NCBI RefSeq assembly: GCF_000834635.1
Contig: NZ_JXQV01000030.1
Coordinates: 496,001 to 560,000, forward strand
Reading direction: 5' to 3'
Length of the DNA stretch: 64,000 nt
From: Agrobacterium tumefaciens
GTDB lineage: Bacteria; Pseudomonadota; Alphaproteobacteria; Rhizobiales; Rhizobiaceae
Positions 1 to 9,835 of this stretch are shown here, piece by piece. Each line of letters opens with the position of its first letter. The stretch's first letter is position 1. The translations under genes were made by a program, and so were the position numbers. The notes beneath the pieces were generated by a model. That model ran no database searches, was not told where the DNA came from, and saw nothing but the letters and a program-made list of their open reading frames with translations.

Positions 1-383
1 TCGCAGACCTCCCAGGCAATGATCTTGCACACAAGCGGATCGCTGCACAGCGCCTCGATATAATAGAGCGCCAGCTTTTCCATGAGATCGCCATAGGTCA
101 GCAGAAACATGCCGCCGGTATCTTCGGGAATACGATCCTTGACCCAGGAACCCAGGTCTTCGCCGATGGCCGCAACCAGGCCTTCCAGCCCACCAAAATA
201 CCGATAGATCAGCTGCTTGTCGCAACCGGCGCGGCGCGCCACGGCATTAATGCCAAAGCCCTGAAACCCCTCCTCCGCGAGCAGCGTTTTTGCTGCATTG
301 AAGATAGAGCGTTCGGTCGCGGCGCGATCCCGGATGCGTTTTTCGGAAACAGCCTCGCCAGAGGTCTCATTGATTGCCAGCAT
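1..383 (-). CDS. TetR family transcriptional regulator (3' end missing)
   Basis: The reading frame starts at an ATG at 383 and stays open to the window edge, so only about the first 127 residues are seen. Residues ~22-70 form a TetR_N helix-turn-helix: a helix with NAAKTLLAEEG, then INAVARRAGCDKQLIYRYFGG, the usual DNA-recognition segment with its YRYF ending. The following residues belong to the ligand-binding/dimer domain, which is cut. TetR proteins are dimeric repressors released by a small ligand; the ligand cannot be told here. It lies on the same strand as the AraC-type regulator, downstream of it and 157 bp away. The family call is firm; the target is unknown. Confidence 0.85.
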   Translation of the reverse strand, partial: MLAINETSGEAVSEKRIRDRAATERSIFNAAKTLLAEEGFQGFGINAVARRAGCDKQLIYRYFGGLEGLVAAIGEDLGSWVKDRIPEDTGGMFLLTYGDLMEKLALYYIEALCSDPLVCKIIAWEVC

Positions 384-540
384 GTTCCCGCAACTCTCCG
401 CGTGGTGACGTTACCAAGGCAGTTAGCAAAGGGTTAATTTCTCGGCAATGTGCGAGGAGCCCGGACAGCGAAGGAATGTGTGGATGAGCTGAAGAAGCCG
501 CACTTGCGACGAAAGATTGCCTCGAAAATGGCCGAAAGCA

Positions 541-1425
541 TCAGGCGCTGCGGCGGAATGCGAGCGGGGTCTGCCCCACCACATCCCGGAACGAGCGCCC
601 CAGCTGGCTTGCGCTGCCAAAGCCGCAGGCGGTGGCGATCTCTGAGATAGATAGCCGCGTTTTCGCCAGCATCGACTGCGCCCGCTCGATCCGCTTGCGG
701 ATGACGAACTGATAAGGCGGCTCACCGAACGTGGCCTTGAAGGCACGAGAGAAGTGAAACCGCGTCAAGCCAGTGATTGCGGCGAGATCATCAAGGCCGA
801 TATCGGATGAGAGATTAGCCTCAACATAATCCGTCAACAGACGGCACTGCGTCTTGCCAAGCTGGCCGGACCCGCCAACCTTTGCGGTGTTTTGCGCGCC
901 CAGCCGCACCATTTCCAGAGCAGCGGTAAGCCCAATGGTTTCCGAGTATACTTTCGAGGATGGCCGTTCGTGATCAGCCATGATGTGGCCGAGCTTACGC
1001 ATCGTTGAACCAAGTTCCCTGTCCTGAAAGTAAATATTCGCCCGCAGCTCCACACGCGCGAACTCCGCCTGCAACTCCTCCTCCATGACTGCGGGATCAA
1101 AGCAGACGACTGTAAACGCGTTCAGGCGATCCACCGGTTTTGCCCAGCCTTCAATGGTCTGCCCCATGGGGACATAAGTCATCAGATCCCGAAGGTCCGT
1201 TGCAGCAACAGGCCGTTCGCCGGAAACTTCCATCTCCCCGTCAAGCAGTACCAGATCATGATGCGCCAGATAGTGACTTTCACCCTCCCAGCGAAACTCA
1301 TATTCGGCAGGCAGATGAAGCCGGGAATATTGCACGGATACACCGCGCCAGCTTTTCGCCGTGTGGACTTCTGTAGGGGGGCTAGCATCGGAGAAGGTTA
1401 AGTGCAGCTCGTCATTTCGTTTCAT
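541..1425 (-). CDS. AraC family transcriptional regulator
   Basis: A 294-residue protein from the ATG at 1425; a GTG at 1458 would add 11 residues but looks weaker. The C-terminal ~100 residues form the double helix-turn-helix AraC domain: LDDLAAITGLTRFHFSRAFK, then a second HTH with SISEIATACGFGSASQLGRSF and a closing GQTPLAFR. This is the classic signature in which a degenerate N-terminal sensor domain precedes the DNA-binding half. The N-terminal ~190 residues show no recognisable catalytic motif and probably sense a ligand. The gene is divergent from the first chemoreceptor gene across a 229-bp spacer, so it could regulate that gene or itself; this is inference only. Confidence 0.85.
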   Translation of the reverse strand: MKRNDELHLTFSDASPPTEVHTAKSWRGVSVQYSRLHLPAEYEFRWEGESHYLAHHDLVLLDGEMEVSGERPVAATDLRDLMTYVPMGQTIEGWAKPVDRLNAFTVVCFDPAVMEEELQAEFARVELRANIYFQDRELGSTMRKLGHIMADHERPSSKVYSETIGLTAALEMVRLGAQNTAKVGGSGQLGKTQCRLLTDYVEANLSSDIGLDDLAAITGLTRFHFSRAFKATFGEPPYQFVIRKRIERAQSMLAKTRLSISEIATACGFGSASQLGRSFRDVVGQTPLAFRRSA

Positions 1426-1654
1426 AGTCTTTTTCACGCACTCTTGGTTGCAAGCCACTTTTGCGGCGCAATAAACACTCGGACTAATTGCGCTAATAAA
1501 AACAATACCTTACGTAGCGTGACGTATAAAAAATTTACCTGTGATTCAGGTCTTATCGTTAGGTTATCAGATAATAAGTTTCTAACGCAAGCAACCTCCC
1601 CAAGCGGCTGATGAACGTGGAAACAATGCGACTTTACCAGACATGGAGAATGGA

Positions 1655-3412
1655 ATGCTGGGTTTCGGTGGTGCGGACGCGAAGGCCGTGCTTGATGCGA
1701 TGAGCAAGTCTCAGGCGATTATCGAATTCAAGACCGATGGTACAATTCTTAAGGCAAACGAAAATTTCTGCCGCGTGCTGGGTTATCATTTGCACGAAAT
1801 CGTCGGGAAACACCATAGGCTGTTTGTCGACCGTCTGGAGGCAGACTCGCCCGATTATCGCGGCTTCTGGGCCAAGCTTGGTCGTGGAGAGTACGAAAGC
1901 CACCAGTTCAAGCGCATTGCCAAGGACGGCAAGGAGGTCTGGATTCAGGCTTCCTATAACCCTATTTTTCGTGGTGGCAAGCCATACAAGATCATCAAGT
2001 TTGCGACTGATATCACGGCCCAGAAACTGAAGAGCGCGGAAGACAGTGGCACGATGAGTGCCATTTCCCGCGCACAGGCCACCATCGAGTTTACGCCCGA
2101 TGGCGAGATCCTGAACGCGAACGAAAACTTTCTGAATGCCCTCGGCTATCAGCTCTCGGAAATCAAAGGCCGAAAACACGCGATGTTTTGCGAGCCTGCC
2201 TACACCCAGAGCGCGGAGTACAAGCAGTTTTGGCAAAAGCTGGCGGCTGGAGAATTCGTGGCCGGGGAGTTCACGCGTCTGGGTAAGGGCGGCAATAAAG
2301 TCCACATTCAAGCCTCCTACAATCCCATCTTCGACATGAATGGCAAGGTGCTAAAGGTCGTGAAGTTTGCGACCGATGTGACCGAACGCGTCAATAATGT
2401 CGATCAGTTGGCCAACGCTCTCAAGGGTCTGTCCGAAGGCGACCTGACACAGCAGATTACCAGCCCCTTCCTGCCTGCGCTGGAGCGCCTGCGGCTTGAC
2501 TACAACTCGACTTCGGAAAAACTGCGCAGCACACTGGAGACCGTTGTTGAAAACGCTGGTGCGATTTCAACGGCATCCCGGCAGATTCAGACCGCTTCCA
2601 ATGCGTTGGCAAAACGAACGGAGCAGCAGGCGGCATCCGTAGAGGTGACGGCTACGGCACTTAAGGAGATCACCACCACGGTTGCCGAGTCCAGCAACCG
2701 CGCTCACGAAGCCGGGCAGATGGTACGCAAGACGAAGGAAAATGCCGAATACTCTGGCAAGGTCGTCAATCAGGCTGTCGAGGCCATGGGCAAGATCGAG
2801 CAATCGGCAGGAGAAATTGCCAGCATCATCGGTGTTATCGATGAAATCGCCTTCCAGACCAACCTGCTGGCGCTGAATGCTGGCGTTGAGGCCGCACGCG
2901 CTGGCGAGGCTGGCAAAGGTTTTGCCGTTGTCGCCCAGGAAGTGCGTGAACTTGCGCAACGCTCTGCAAGGGCTGCCAAGGAAATCAAGGCTTTGATCAA
3001 CGCATCCAACGACCATGTGAAGAACGGCGTGTCTCTGGTGGGTGACACCGGCGCAGCTCTTCAGGAGATTGTTGGACAGGTCGTGGAGGTCGACGGCAAT
3101 GTCAGTGCCATTGTCGAAGGCTCTCAAGAACAGGCGACGGGTCTGAAAGAGATCAATATCGCCGTCAACAATATGGATCAGGGCACGCAGCAGAATGCTG
3201 CAATGGTTGAAGAGACCTCTGCCGCGGCCCATACGCTGGCGGATGAAGCAGCCCGCCTGCTAGCGTTGATCGGAAAGTTCAACATTGGTGCCCGCAACAG
3301 GGCTCAGCGCCCGGCATCTGCCGCTCCGGCGCGGCCTGTGAAGAAGACTGTTTCCTATGCCACCAGTGGCAACACAGCCCTCAAACAGCAAGAGAGCTGG
3401 GAAGAGTTCTAG
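1655..3412 (+). CDS. soluble PAS-PAS methyl-accepting chemotaxis protein, copy 1
   Basis: This chemoreceptor feeds the CheA kinase. The order is PAS ~10-125, PAS ~130-245 (ATIEFTPDGEILNANENF), a short HAMP-like linker (LSEGDLTQQI), then the MCP signalling domain with the conserved tip IDEIAFQTNLLALNAGVEAA and a C-terminal SWEEF tail resembling the CheR/CheB-tethering pentapeptide. No membrane segment or signal peptide is visible, so it should be cytoplasmic; the PAS pair may bind heme, flavin or another cofactor. ATG 1655 is preferred to ATG 1643 because GGAG lies 6 nt upstream and the paralogue has TGG where 1643 has ATG. The methylation helix reads E330-V331...K337-E338, where the paralogue keeps EE...EE. 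Confidence 0.92.
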   Translation: MLGFGGADAKAVLDAMSKSQAIIEFKTDGTILKANENFCRVLGYHLHEIVGKHHRLFVDRLEADSPDYRGFWAKLGRGEYESHQFKRIAKDGKEVWIQASYNPIFRGGKPYKIIKFATDITAQKLKSAEDSGTMSAISRAQATIEFTPDGEILNANENFLNALGYQLSEIKGRKHAMFCEPAYTQSAEYKQFWQKLAAGEFVAGEFTRLGKGGNKVHIQASYNPIFDMNGKVLKVVKFATDVTERVNNVDQLANALKGLSEGDLTQQITSPFLPALERLRLDYNSTSEKLRSTLETVVENAGAISTASRQIQTASNALAKRTEQQAASVEVTATALKEITTTVAESSNRAHEAGQMVRKTKENAEYSGKVVNQAVEAMGKIEQSAGEIASIIGVIDEIAFQTNLLALNAGVEAARAGEAGKGFAVVAQEVRELAQRSARAAKEIKALINASNDHVKNGVSLVGDTGAALQEIVGQVVEVDGNVSAIVEGSQEQATGLKEINIAVNNMDQGTQQNAAMVEETSAAAHTLADEAARLLALIGKFNIGARNRAQRPASAAPARPVKKTVSYATSGNTALKQQESWEEF

Positions 3413-3428
3413 AACGCGCAGCTTGTAG

Positions 3429-3471
3429 TCAAAAAGGCAGTTTCACATTCACATAACGCCTGCCTTTTTTC
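3429..3471 (+). terminator. hairpin with T-run after chemoreceptor copy 1
   Basis: AAAAAGGCAG (3431-3440) pairs with CTGCCTTTTTT (3460-3470) across a ~19-nt loop, starting about 20 bp after the stop codon. The GGCAG core also occurs in the hairpin after the second chemoreceptor, so the terminator seems to have been duplicated with the gene. Confidence 0.6.
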
Positions 3472-3869
3472 ATTTTATAAGCACCGTACACCTCGTGAAG
3501 ACTTGCGGTCTTACCTTGCCGGTGAATGCTGAAAAACGACGATTTGGCACGCATCCAACAATTGCAAGATAATGGAAACACCGCGAATTTTGGTTATCAT
3601 CGTGAAGTCGAGATGCATGCAGACATGTCGGAATCGGAAAGCTTCAAGAATAAATTCGCCCTGTCGTTGTATCTGCTAGCACGCTAAATAATAACGAGCT
3701 GATTTTTCAGCAAATAAAGGCTAAAATCAGCAATAAAAGCACCGATCAACTGATAATTTATAGCTTGTAAACACATCTACGTAACAATCATCGAATGAAG
3801 CAAGGCTTGCTCTGCAGCGTCTGATGGACATCAGAAACGCGGCGAGTTCATAAGACGTGGGAGAATGGA
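3472..3869. other. intergenic spacer between the two chemoreceptor genes
   Basis: About 400 bp, more AT-rich than the flanking genes, with no convincing ORF. It presumably carries the promoter of the second chemoreceptor. A GGGAG ribosome-binding site (3859-3863) lies 6 nt before that gene's ATG. I see nothing else there that I can support. Confidence 0.5.
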
Positions 3870-5663
3870 ATGCTGGGTTTTGGCGGTTCAGACGCGAAGG
3901 CCGTTCTTGATGCGATGAGCAAGTCTCAGGCAATCATCGAATTCAAGATTGATGGTACAATTGTTACGGCAAACGAGAATTTCTGTCGTGCGCTCGGTTA
4001 TCAATTGCACGAAATCGTTGGGAAGAACCACAGGCTGTTTCTCGATCCCACAGAGGCAAATTCGCCAGACTACCGCGACTTTTGGGCCAAGCTCGGCCGT
4101 GGAGAATACGAAAGCCGTCAGTTCAAACGTATTGCCAAAGACGGTAAGGAAGTCTGGATTCAGGCATCCTACAACCCGGTTTTTCGTGGGGGCAAGCCTT
4201 ACAAGGTCGTGAAATTTGCGACTGACATCACCGCAATCAAGCTAAAAGCGGCGGAAGACGCAGGCATATTGAATGCGCTTTCCCGCGCACAGGCCACCAT
4301 CGAATTCACGCCTGATGGCGAGATCATTGACGCGAACGAAAACTTCCTGAACGCCCTCGGCTACCAGCTTTCCGAAATCAAAGGCAAGAAACACGCTGTT
4401 TTCTGCGAGCCTGCTTACACTCAGAGCACGGAATACCGCCAGTTCTGGGCCAAGTTGGCATCAGGAGAATTCGTGGCAGATGAATTCATGCGTCTCGGCA
4501 AGGGCGGCAAGAAGGTCTATATCCAGGCCTCCTACAACCCCATCTTCGACATGAATGGCAAAGTGTTCAAGGTCGTGAAGTTCGCGACCGATGTGAGCGA
4601 GCGTGTCGCGAATGTGAAGCAACTGGCCGACGGTCTGCAGAGCATGTCCGAAGGCGACCTGACGCAGCAGATTGCCGTGCCTTTCCTTCCCGCTCTGGAA
4701 CGGTTGCGGACTGACTTTAACTCGACATCGGCCAAGTTACGTAAAACGCTGGAGACAATTCTCGAGAACGCCGGAGCGATTTCTGCAGCATCGAGCCAGA
4801 TTCAGACCGCCTCCAATGAGTTGGCCAAACGGACCGAGCATCAGGCGGCATCAGTTGAAGAGACGGCTGCGGCGCTCGAAGAAATCACCACGACTGTCTC
4901 CGATTCCAGCAACCGCGCCCAAGATGCCGGTCAGTTGGTGCGCAAGACCAAGGAAAATGCCGAGTATTCCGGAAAGGTCGTCAGCCAGGCTGTCGAGGCA
5001 ATGGGCAAAATCGAGCAATCGGCTGGCGAGATCGGCAACATCATCGGCGTCATCGATGAAATCGCCTTCCAGACCAACCTGCTGGCACTGAATGCTGGCG
5101 TTGAGGCGGCACGCGCTGGCGAGGCCGGCAAGGGCTTTGCCGTTGTTGCACAGGAAGTGCGTGAACTCGCGCAACGATCTGCAAAAGCTGCCAAGGAAAT
5201 TAAAACGCTCATCAACGCCTCTAACGGCCACGTCAAAAACGGTGTGTCACTGGTTGGGGATACCGGCGCAGCACTTCAGGACATCGTGCAACAGGTCGTG
5301 GAGGTCGATGGCAACGTCAACGCCATTGTTGAGAGCTCGCGCGAACAGGCAACTGGCTTGAAAGAGATCAACATTGCCGTCAACACCATGGACCAAGGCA
5401 CGCAGCAAAATGCGGCAATGGTTGAGGAGACGTCGGCAGCGGCCCATACGCTCGCAAATGAAGCGGCCCGTCTGTTCGCGTTGATCGGCGAGTTCAACAT
5501 TGGCGTTCGCAACATGGATCAGCGCTCTGCCGTCTCGGCACCAAGCCGTCGTCCCGCCCCCTCCTCGGCGCCCGCTCCGGCGCGGCCCATGAAGAAGACT
5601 GTTTCCTACGCCACCAATGGAAATGCGGCTCTCAAACCCCAGGAGAGCTGGGAAGAGTTCTGA
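3870..5663 (+). CDS. soluble PAS-PAS methyl-accepting chemotaxis protein, copy 2
   Basis: A 597-residue paralogue of the preceding gene with the same layout: two PAS domains (~10-125, ~130-245), a short HAMP-like linker, an MCP signalling domain with tip IDEIAFQTNLLALNAGVEAA, a Pro/Ala-rich linker (~550-580) and a SWEEF tail. No transmembrane helix is seen, so it is likely cytoplasmic. The methylation helix keeps paired glutamates at 330/331 and 337/338, unlike copy 1. The tandem copies probably arose by duplication, and the divergence between them suggests they sense or adapt differently. ATG 3870 has GGGAG 6 nt upstream. Confidence 0.93.
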   Translation: MLGFGGSDAKAVLDAMSKSQAIIEFKIDGTIVTANENFCRALGYQLHEIVGKNHRLFLDPTEANSPDYRDFWAKLGRGEYESRQFKRIAKDGKEVWIQASYNPVFRGGKPYKVVKFATDITAIKLKAAEDAGILNALSRAQATIEFTPDGEIIDANENFLNALGYQLSEIKGKKHAVFCEPAYTQSTEYRQFWAKLASGEFVADEFMRLGKGGKKVYIQASYNPIFDMNGKVFKVVKFATDVSERVANVKQLADGLQSMSEGDLTQQIAVPFLPALERLRTDFNSTSAKLRKTLETILENAGAISAASSQIQTASNELAKRTEHQAASVEETAAALEEITTTVSDSSNRAQDAGQLVRKTKENAEYSGKVVSQAVEAMGKIEQSAGEIGNIIGVIDEIAFQTNLLALNAGVEAARAGEAGKGFAVVAQEVRELAQRSAKAAKEIKTLINASNGHVKNGVSLVGDTGAALQDIVQQVVEVDGNVNAIVESSREQATGLKEINIAVNTMDQGTQQNAAMVEETSAAAHTLANEAARLFALIGEFNIGVRNMDQRSAVSAPSRRPAPSSAPAPARPMKKTVSYATNGNAALKPQESWEEF

Positions 5664-5682
5664 TACACACAGCTTGAATAAG

Positions 5683-5722
5683 AAAAGGCAGGTGCACATT
5701 GATCGTGCACCTGCCTTTTTGT
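5683..5722 (+). terminator. strong intrinsic terminator after chemoreceptor copy 2
   Basis: A long stem, AAAAGGCAGGTGCAC against GTGCACCTGCCTTTT, closes a short ATTGATC loop and is followed by Ts. It sits ~20 bp after the stop codon. aidB converges from the other side and ends at 5770, so the hairpin may serve both directions. Confidence 0.85.
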
Positions 5723-5769
5723 GTTTTCAAAGCGCTGCCGGTCACACTGTAACCGGCGGCGCCTCGGGT

Positions 5770-7422
5770 TTAGTTTGCCGGTGGGTACAGCAGATCGATG
5801 ATGTAAGACGCATCGAAGCGGCTATCCAGCATGCCATAGGTGTGGCGGAAACCGCCTGCGAGGCGCGTTTCGAGGAAAGCATCGGCAATGCGACCGGCAC
5901 CGATGCGGCAAAGCTCGGCAGCGGCAGCGGCCAGCGCGAACTGTTCCACCAGCATGCGGGCTGCACCCTCATCACGTTCGCACAGCGCAATTGCGGCGCG
6001 CAATACATCGGTGGTTTTCTTGCCAGAGGGGCCAAGATCGCGTTCCAGCACTTCGAACACGAGATCGAAAAGATCCCGACCGCGCTGGAGAACACGCAGT
6101 ACATCCAGTGCCATGACGTTGCCGGAACCTTCCCAGATCGCATTGACCGGAGCTTCACGATAATGGCGGGCGATGGGGCGATCTTCGATGTAGCCGTTGC
6201 CGCCGAGGCTTTCCATGGCTTCGTAAATCAAGGGAGGCGCAATCTTGCAGCACCAGTATTTGACGACAGGCGTCATCACACGGGCATAGGCCGCTTCTGC
6301 CGGATTGTTTCGGGCGCTATCGAACGCAGCAGCCAGACGGAAGGACAAGGCGGTTGACGCCGCCACATCCAGCGCCATATCGGCTAGCACACGGGTCATG
6401 ATGGGCTGAGCGACGAGCGCCTTGCCGAAGACGTTGCGGCCACGGGCATAGTGAACGGCTTCCGCCATCGATGCGCGCATCATGCCCGAAGACGCCAGCG
6501 CGCAGTCAAGCCGGGTCAATGTGACCATATCCAGAATGGTGCTGATGCCGCCACCGGGCTCGCCCAGCAGATAGCCGAACGCATCGGTAAATTCGACTTC
6601 GGCTGATGCGTTGGAGCGGTTGCCGAGCTTGTCTTTCAGGCGTTGAAAATGCAGGCCATTGGCCGAACCATCTTCCAGAAAACGCGGCACAAGAAAGCAG
6701 CCCATGCCATCGCCCATCTGCGCCAGCATGACGAAACCATCGCTCATGGGCGCAGACAGGAACCATTTGTGACCAGAGAGGCGGTAGATGCCCTCGCCCA
6801 CGCGCTCTGCCGTGGTGCGGTTGGCGCGCACATCCGTGCCGCCCTGCTTTTCCGTCATGCCCATGCCGATGGTGACGGCTGTCTTCTGCATGGCGGGCTT
6901 TTGCGACGAATCATATTTGCGTGAGAGAACCTTGGGAGCCCACTCTTTCTGCACACGAGGAGACGACATCATCGCGGCAACGGATGCATGAGTCATGGTC
7001 AGCGGGCACAGATGCCCTGCTTCCAGCTGTGAGGTGAGATAGAATTTGGTGGCGCGGGCCTTGTGTTCATTGCCACGGGTTTCCGGCGTATTCTCCCACG
7101 CGCTGCTATGCAGGCCAGAGGACATGGAGCGGCGCATGAGTGCGTGCCAGGCGGGGTGGAATTCCACCTGATCCAGCCGCTCTCCGCGTGGGCCGTGGGT
7201 GTGCAGTTTCGGCGCGCTGACATTGGCCATGCGGGCCAGTTCCTGCGCTTCCGAGGAGGTCACATAGCGGCCGATCTGGTCAAATTCATCGCGCAGAGGG
7301 CGCGAAAGACTGGATGTCAAATCCACAATCAGCGGGTCTGTGCGATAGGCATTGATGCCGGACCAGAGGCTAGGCTGGTTCAAATCGGCGAGCTGTTCTT
7401 CTGTCCGGTTCATATTCGTCAT
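5770..7422 (-). CDS. aidB: AidB-type acyl-CoA dehydrogenase homologue
   Basis: A 550-residue protein close to the length of E. coli AidB (~540). It has the acyl-CoA dehydrogenase fold: [14 protein letters not shown] and [19 protein letters not shown] in the central part (flavin region), [20 protein letters not shown] in the beta domain, and C-terminal helices with [32 protein letters not shown]. AidB binds FAD and is linked to protection from alkylating agents, but its physiological substrate is unresolved. The N-terminal FNQ-like part ([17 protein letters not shown]) is characteristic of AidB rather than ordinary acyl-CoA dehydrogenases. It is divergent from pyrB (155-bp spacer). No Ada-type regulatory gene is seen nearby. 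Confidence 0.9.
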   Translation of the reverse strand: MTNMNRTEEQLADLNQPSLWSGINAYRTDPLIVDLTSSLSRPLRDEFDQIGRYVTSSEAQELARMANVSAPKLHTHGPRGERLDQVEFHPAWHALMRRSMSSGLHSSAWENTPETRGNEHKARATKFYLTSQLEAGHLCPLTMTHASVAAMMSSPRVQKEWAPKVLSRKYDSSQKPAMQKTAVTIGMGMTEKQGGTDVRANRTTAERVGEGIYRLSGHKWFLSAPMSDGFVMLAQMGDGMGCFLVPRFLEDGSANGLHFQRLKDKLGNRSNASAEVEFTDAFGYLLGEPGGGISTILDMVTLTRLDCALASSGMMRASMAEAVHYARGRNVFGKALVAQPIMTRVLADMALDVAASTALSFRLAAAFDSARNNPAEAAYARVMTPVVKYWCCKIAPPLIYEAMESLGGNGYIEDRPIARHYREAPVNAIWEGSGNVMALDVLRVLQRGRDLFDLVFEVLERDLGPSGKKTTDVLRAAIALCERDEGAARMLVEQFALAAAAAELCRIGAGRIADAFLETRLAGGFRHTYGMLDSRFDASYIIDLLYPPAN

Positions 7423-7576
7423 CGCGTCGCTATATCGGGATTCGTATTTTATTGCATGTATTAGGTCTGCCCCGGCTTATCCCATGCTTGCCGACAAAGC
7501 CACCTGTCTTTATAGACCCGATAACCAAAGCCAGAGCGCCGGGACAGGCGCGATTGTGACCCGGAGGACATATTCC

Positions 7577-8518
7577 ATGGTCTATTATCCCCACCGCCAC
7601 CTGCTTGGCATCAAGGGGCTTTCCCATCAGGATATCACCACTCTTCTAGACAAAGCTGACGAGGCTGTGAAAATCAGCCGCCAGCGCGAAAAGAAGACAT
7701 CGACGCTGCGCGGGCTGACCCAGATCAACCTGTTTTTCGAAGCCTCGACGCGCACGCAATCATCCTTCGAGCTGGCCGGAAAACGGCTGGGCGCCGACGT
7801 GATGAACATGTCGGTGGGCAATTCTTCCGTGAAAAAGGGCGAGACGCTGATCGACACGGCCATGACGCTGAATGCCATGCGGCCAGATGTGCTGGTGGTA
7901 CGCCACTCTTCCGCAGGTGCAGCCGCCCTTCTGGCGCAAAAGGTGGCATGCTCGGTGGTCAATGCAGGCGATGGCCAGCACGAACACCCGACGCAGGCGC
8001 TTCTCGACGCGCTGACGATCCGCCGCGCCAAGGGCACGCTTTCAGGCATGACGGTGGCGATCTGCGGAGATGTGCTGCATTCGCGTGTTGCCCGCTCCAA
8101 CATCATTCTGCTGAACCAGATGGGTGCGCGAGTGCGTGTGGTTGCGCCGCCAACGCTTCTGCCCTCCGGCATCAACCAGATGAGCGTTGAAGTGTATCAC
8201 GACATGAAGGAAGGTCTTGCTGGAGCTGACGTGGTGATGATGCTGCGCCTGCAGCGCGAGCGCATGTCCGGCTCCTTCGTGCCTTCGGTGCGCGAGTATT
8301 TTCATTATTACGGGCTGGATGCCGAAAAGCTGAAAGCCGCAAAGGAAGACGCGCTGGTGATGCACCCCGGCCCGATGAACCGTGGCGTTGAAATTGCCTC
8401 CGAAGTGGCCGATGGCCCGCAGAGCGTGATCGAAAGCCAGGTGGAAATGGGTGTGGCCGTGCGTATGGCCGTTATGGAAACCCTTCTTCTGTCGCAAAAC
8501 CAGGGAGAGCGCGTATGA
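7577..8518 (+). CDS. pyrB: aspartate carbamoyltransferase catalytic chain
   Basis: PyrB catalyses carbamoyl phosphate + aspartate to N-carbamoyl-aspartate, the committed step of pyrimidine synthesis. The 313-residue sequence has the carbamoyl-phosphate motif [15 protein letters not shown], the [12 protein letters not shown] segment and the C-terminal [11 protein letters not shown] motif. ATG 7577 is chosen because GGAGG lies at 7563-7567 and because the upstream extension to 7352 would overlap the divergent aidB start and has no family similarity. It overlaps the next gene by 4 bp (ATGA), implying coupled translation with the inactive dihydroorotase homologue; ATCase-DHOase complexes of this type are known in Pseudomonas. 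Confidence 0.96.
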   Translation: MVYYPHRHLLGIKGLSHQDITTLLDKADEAVKISRQREKKTSTLRGLTQINLFFEASTRTQSSFELAGKRLGADVMNMSVGNSSVKKGETLIDTAMTLNAMRPDVLVVRHSSAGAAALLAQKVACSVVNAGDGQHEHPTQALLDALTIRRAKGTLSGMTVAICGDVLHSRVARSNIILLNQMGARVRVVAPPTLLPSGINQMSVEVYHDMKEGLAGADVVMMLRLQRERMSGSFVPSVREYFHYYGLDAEKLKAAKEDALVMHPGPMNRGVEIASEVADGPQSVIESQVEMGVAVRMAVMETLLLSQNQGERV

Positions 8519-9807
8519 CCGCCGCAACCGTTCTCAAGAATGTCCGCATCATCGATCCTTCCCGCAATTTGGATGAGGTCGGCACGATCATCATCGGCGC
8601 TGACGGCACGATTCTGGCCGCAGGCAAGGATGCGCAGAATCAGGGTGCACCCGAGGGTGCTGTTGTCCGTGACTGCCGCGGCGTGATTGCAGCACCGGGT
8701 CTGGTGGATGCCCGCGTGTTTGTGGGTGAGCCGGGTGCGGAACACCGCGAAACCATCGAATCCGCCTCACGCGCTGCTGCAGCAGGTGGCGTGACCAGCA
8801 TGATCGTGATGCCGGATACCGACCCCGTCATCGACGACATCGCCCTTGTGGAATTCGTGAAGAAGAAGGCCCGCGACAAGGCACTGGTCAATATCTATCC
8901 GGCAGCGGCGCTGACAAAGGGGCTGCGCGGCGAGGAAATGACCGAGTTTGGCATGCTGCGGGAAGCCGGGGCTGTTGCCTTCACCAATGGTCGCAAGGCC
9001 ATGCCAGACACCGCCGTGCTGCGCCGGGCCATGACCTATGCGCGAGAACTGGGCGCGGTGATTTCGCTGGAGACCCGTGATCCCTATATCGGCCATGGCG
9101 ATATGAATGAGGGCCTGTTTGCAAGCTGGCTGGGCCTTTCAGGCATTCCTCGCGAAGCAGAAATCATTCCGCTGGAACGGGATCTGCGCATCGCGGCGCT
9201 GACCCGCGCAAACTACCACGCCGCCAAGATTTCCGTGCGGGAATCGGCAGAAGCGATGGCCCACGCCAAATCGCGTGGCGTGAAAGCCACCTGCGGCATT
9301 TCCATCAATCATCTGACGCTGAACGAAAACGATATTGGCGAGTATCGTACCTTCTTCAAGCTGTCTCCGCCGCTGCGCTCCGAAGATGACCGCATGTTCA
9401 TGGTGGATGCGCTGAAGGACGGCACCATCGATATCATCGTCTCATCGCATGATCCGCAGGATGTGGACACCAAGCGCCTGCCATTCTCGGATGCGGCAAG
9501 CGGTGCCATTGGCCTTGAGACCATGCTGGCGGCGGCTCTTCGGCTCTACCACAGCGATCAGGTGCCGCTGATGCGCCTCATCGATGCGCTGTCCACCCGC
9601 CCCGCGCAGATCTTCGGGCTGGACGCAGGAACGCTGAAACCGGGCGCGAAGGCGGATATCACGCTGATCGATCTTGATGAGCCATGGCTGGTCTCCGAAA
9701 AGAATCTGGTGTCGAGGTCCAAGAACACACCGTTTGAAGATGCACGCTTTACCGGCCGCGCCGTTGCAACCTATGTTGCAGGCAAGCTGGTCTATTCCAA
9801 CCAATAA
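8515..9807 (+). CDS. pyrC: dihydroorotase homologue lacking metal ligands (PyrC')
   Basis: A 430-residue amidohydrolase-fold protein co-translated with pyrB. Overall similarity to class I dihydroorotase is clear ([50 protein letters not shown]). However, each zinc ligand position is changed: the HxH becomes R67-V-F69, the FSDDG aspartate is N158, the HCED histidine is E186, the next histidine is K238 and the catalytic TDHAPH aspartate is S311. It is therefore very unlikely to hydrolyse dihydroorotate. The nearest described parallel is the non-catalytic PyrC' that scaffolds ATCase in Pseudomonas. A true dihydroorotase should be encoded elsewhere in the genome. Confidence 0.9.
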   Translation: MTAATVLKNVRIIDPSRNLDEVGTIIIGADGTILAAGKDAQNQGAPEGAVVRDCRGVIAAPGLVDARVFVGEPGAEHRETIESASRAAAAGGVTSMIVMPDTDPVIDDIALVEFVKKKARDKALVNIYPAAALTKGLRGEEMTEFGMLREAGAVAFTNGRKAMPDTAVLRRAMTYARELGAVISLETRDPYIGHGDMNEGLFASWLGLSGIPREAEIIPLERDLRIAALTRANYHAAKISVRESAEAMAHAKSRGVKATCGISINHLTLNENDIGEYRTFFKLSPPLRSEDDRMFMVDALKDGTIDIIVSSHDPQDVDTKRLPFSDAASGAIGLETMLAAALRLYHSDQVPLMRLIDALSTRPAQIFGLDAGTLKPGAKADITLIDLDEPWLVSEKNLVSRSKNTPFEDARFTGRAVATYVAGKLVYSNQ

Positions 9808-9835
9808 AAGACTCGACGGGACTGAGGGGACATCC

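Noticed and set aside
7352-7576. Upstream extension of pyrB
   Set aside because: It overlaps the divergent aidB start, has no family similarity, and GGAGG at 7563 supports ATG 7577.
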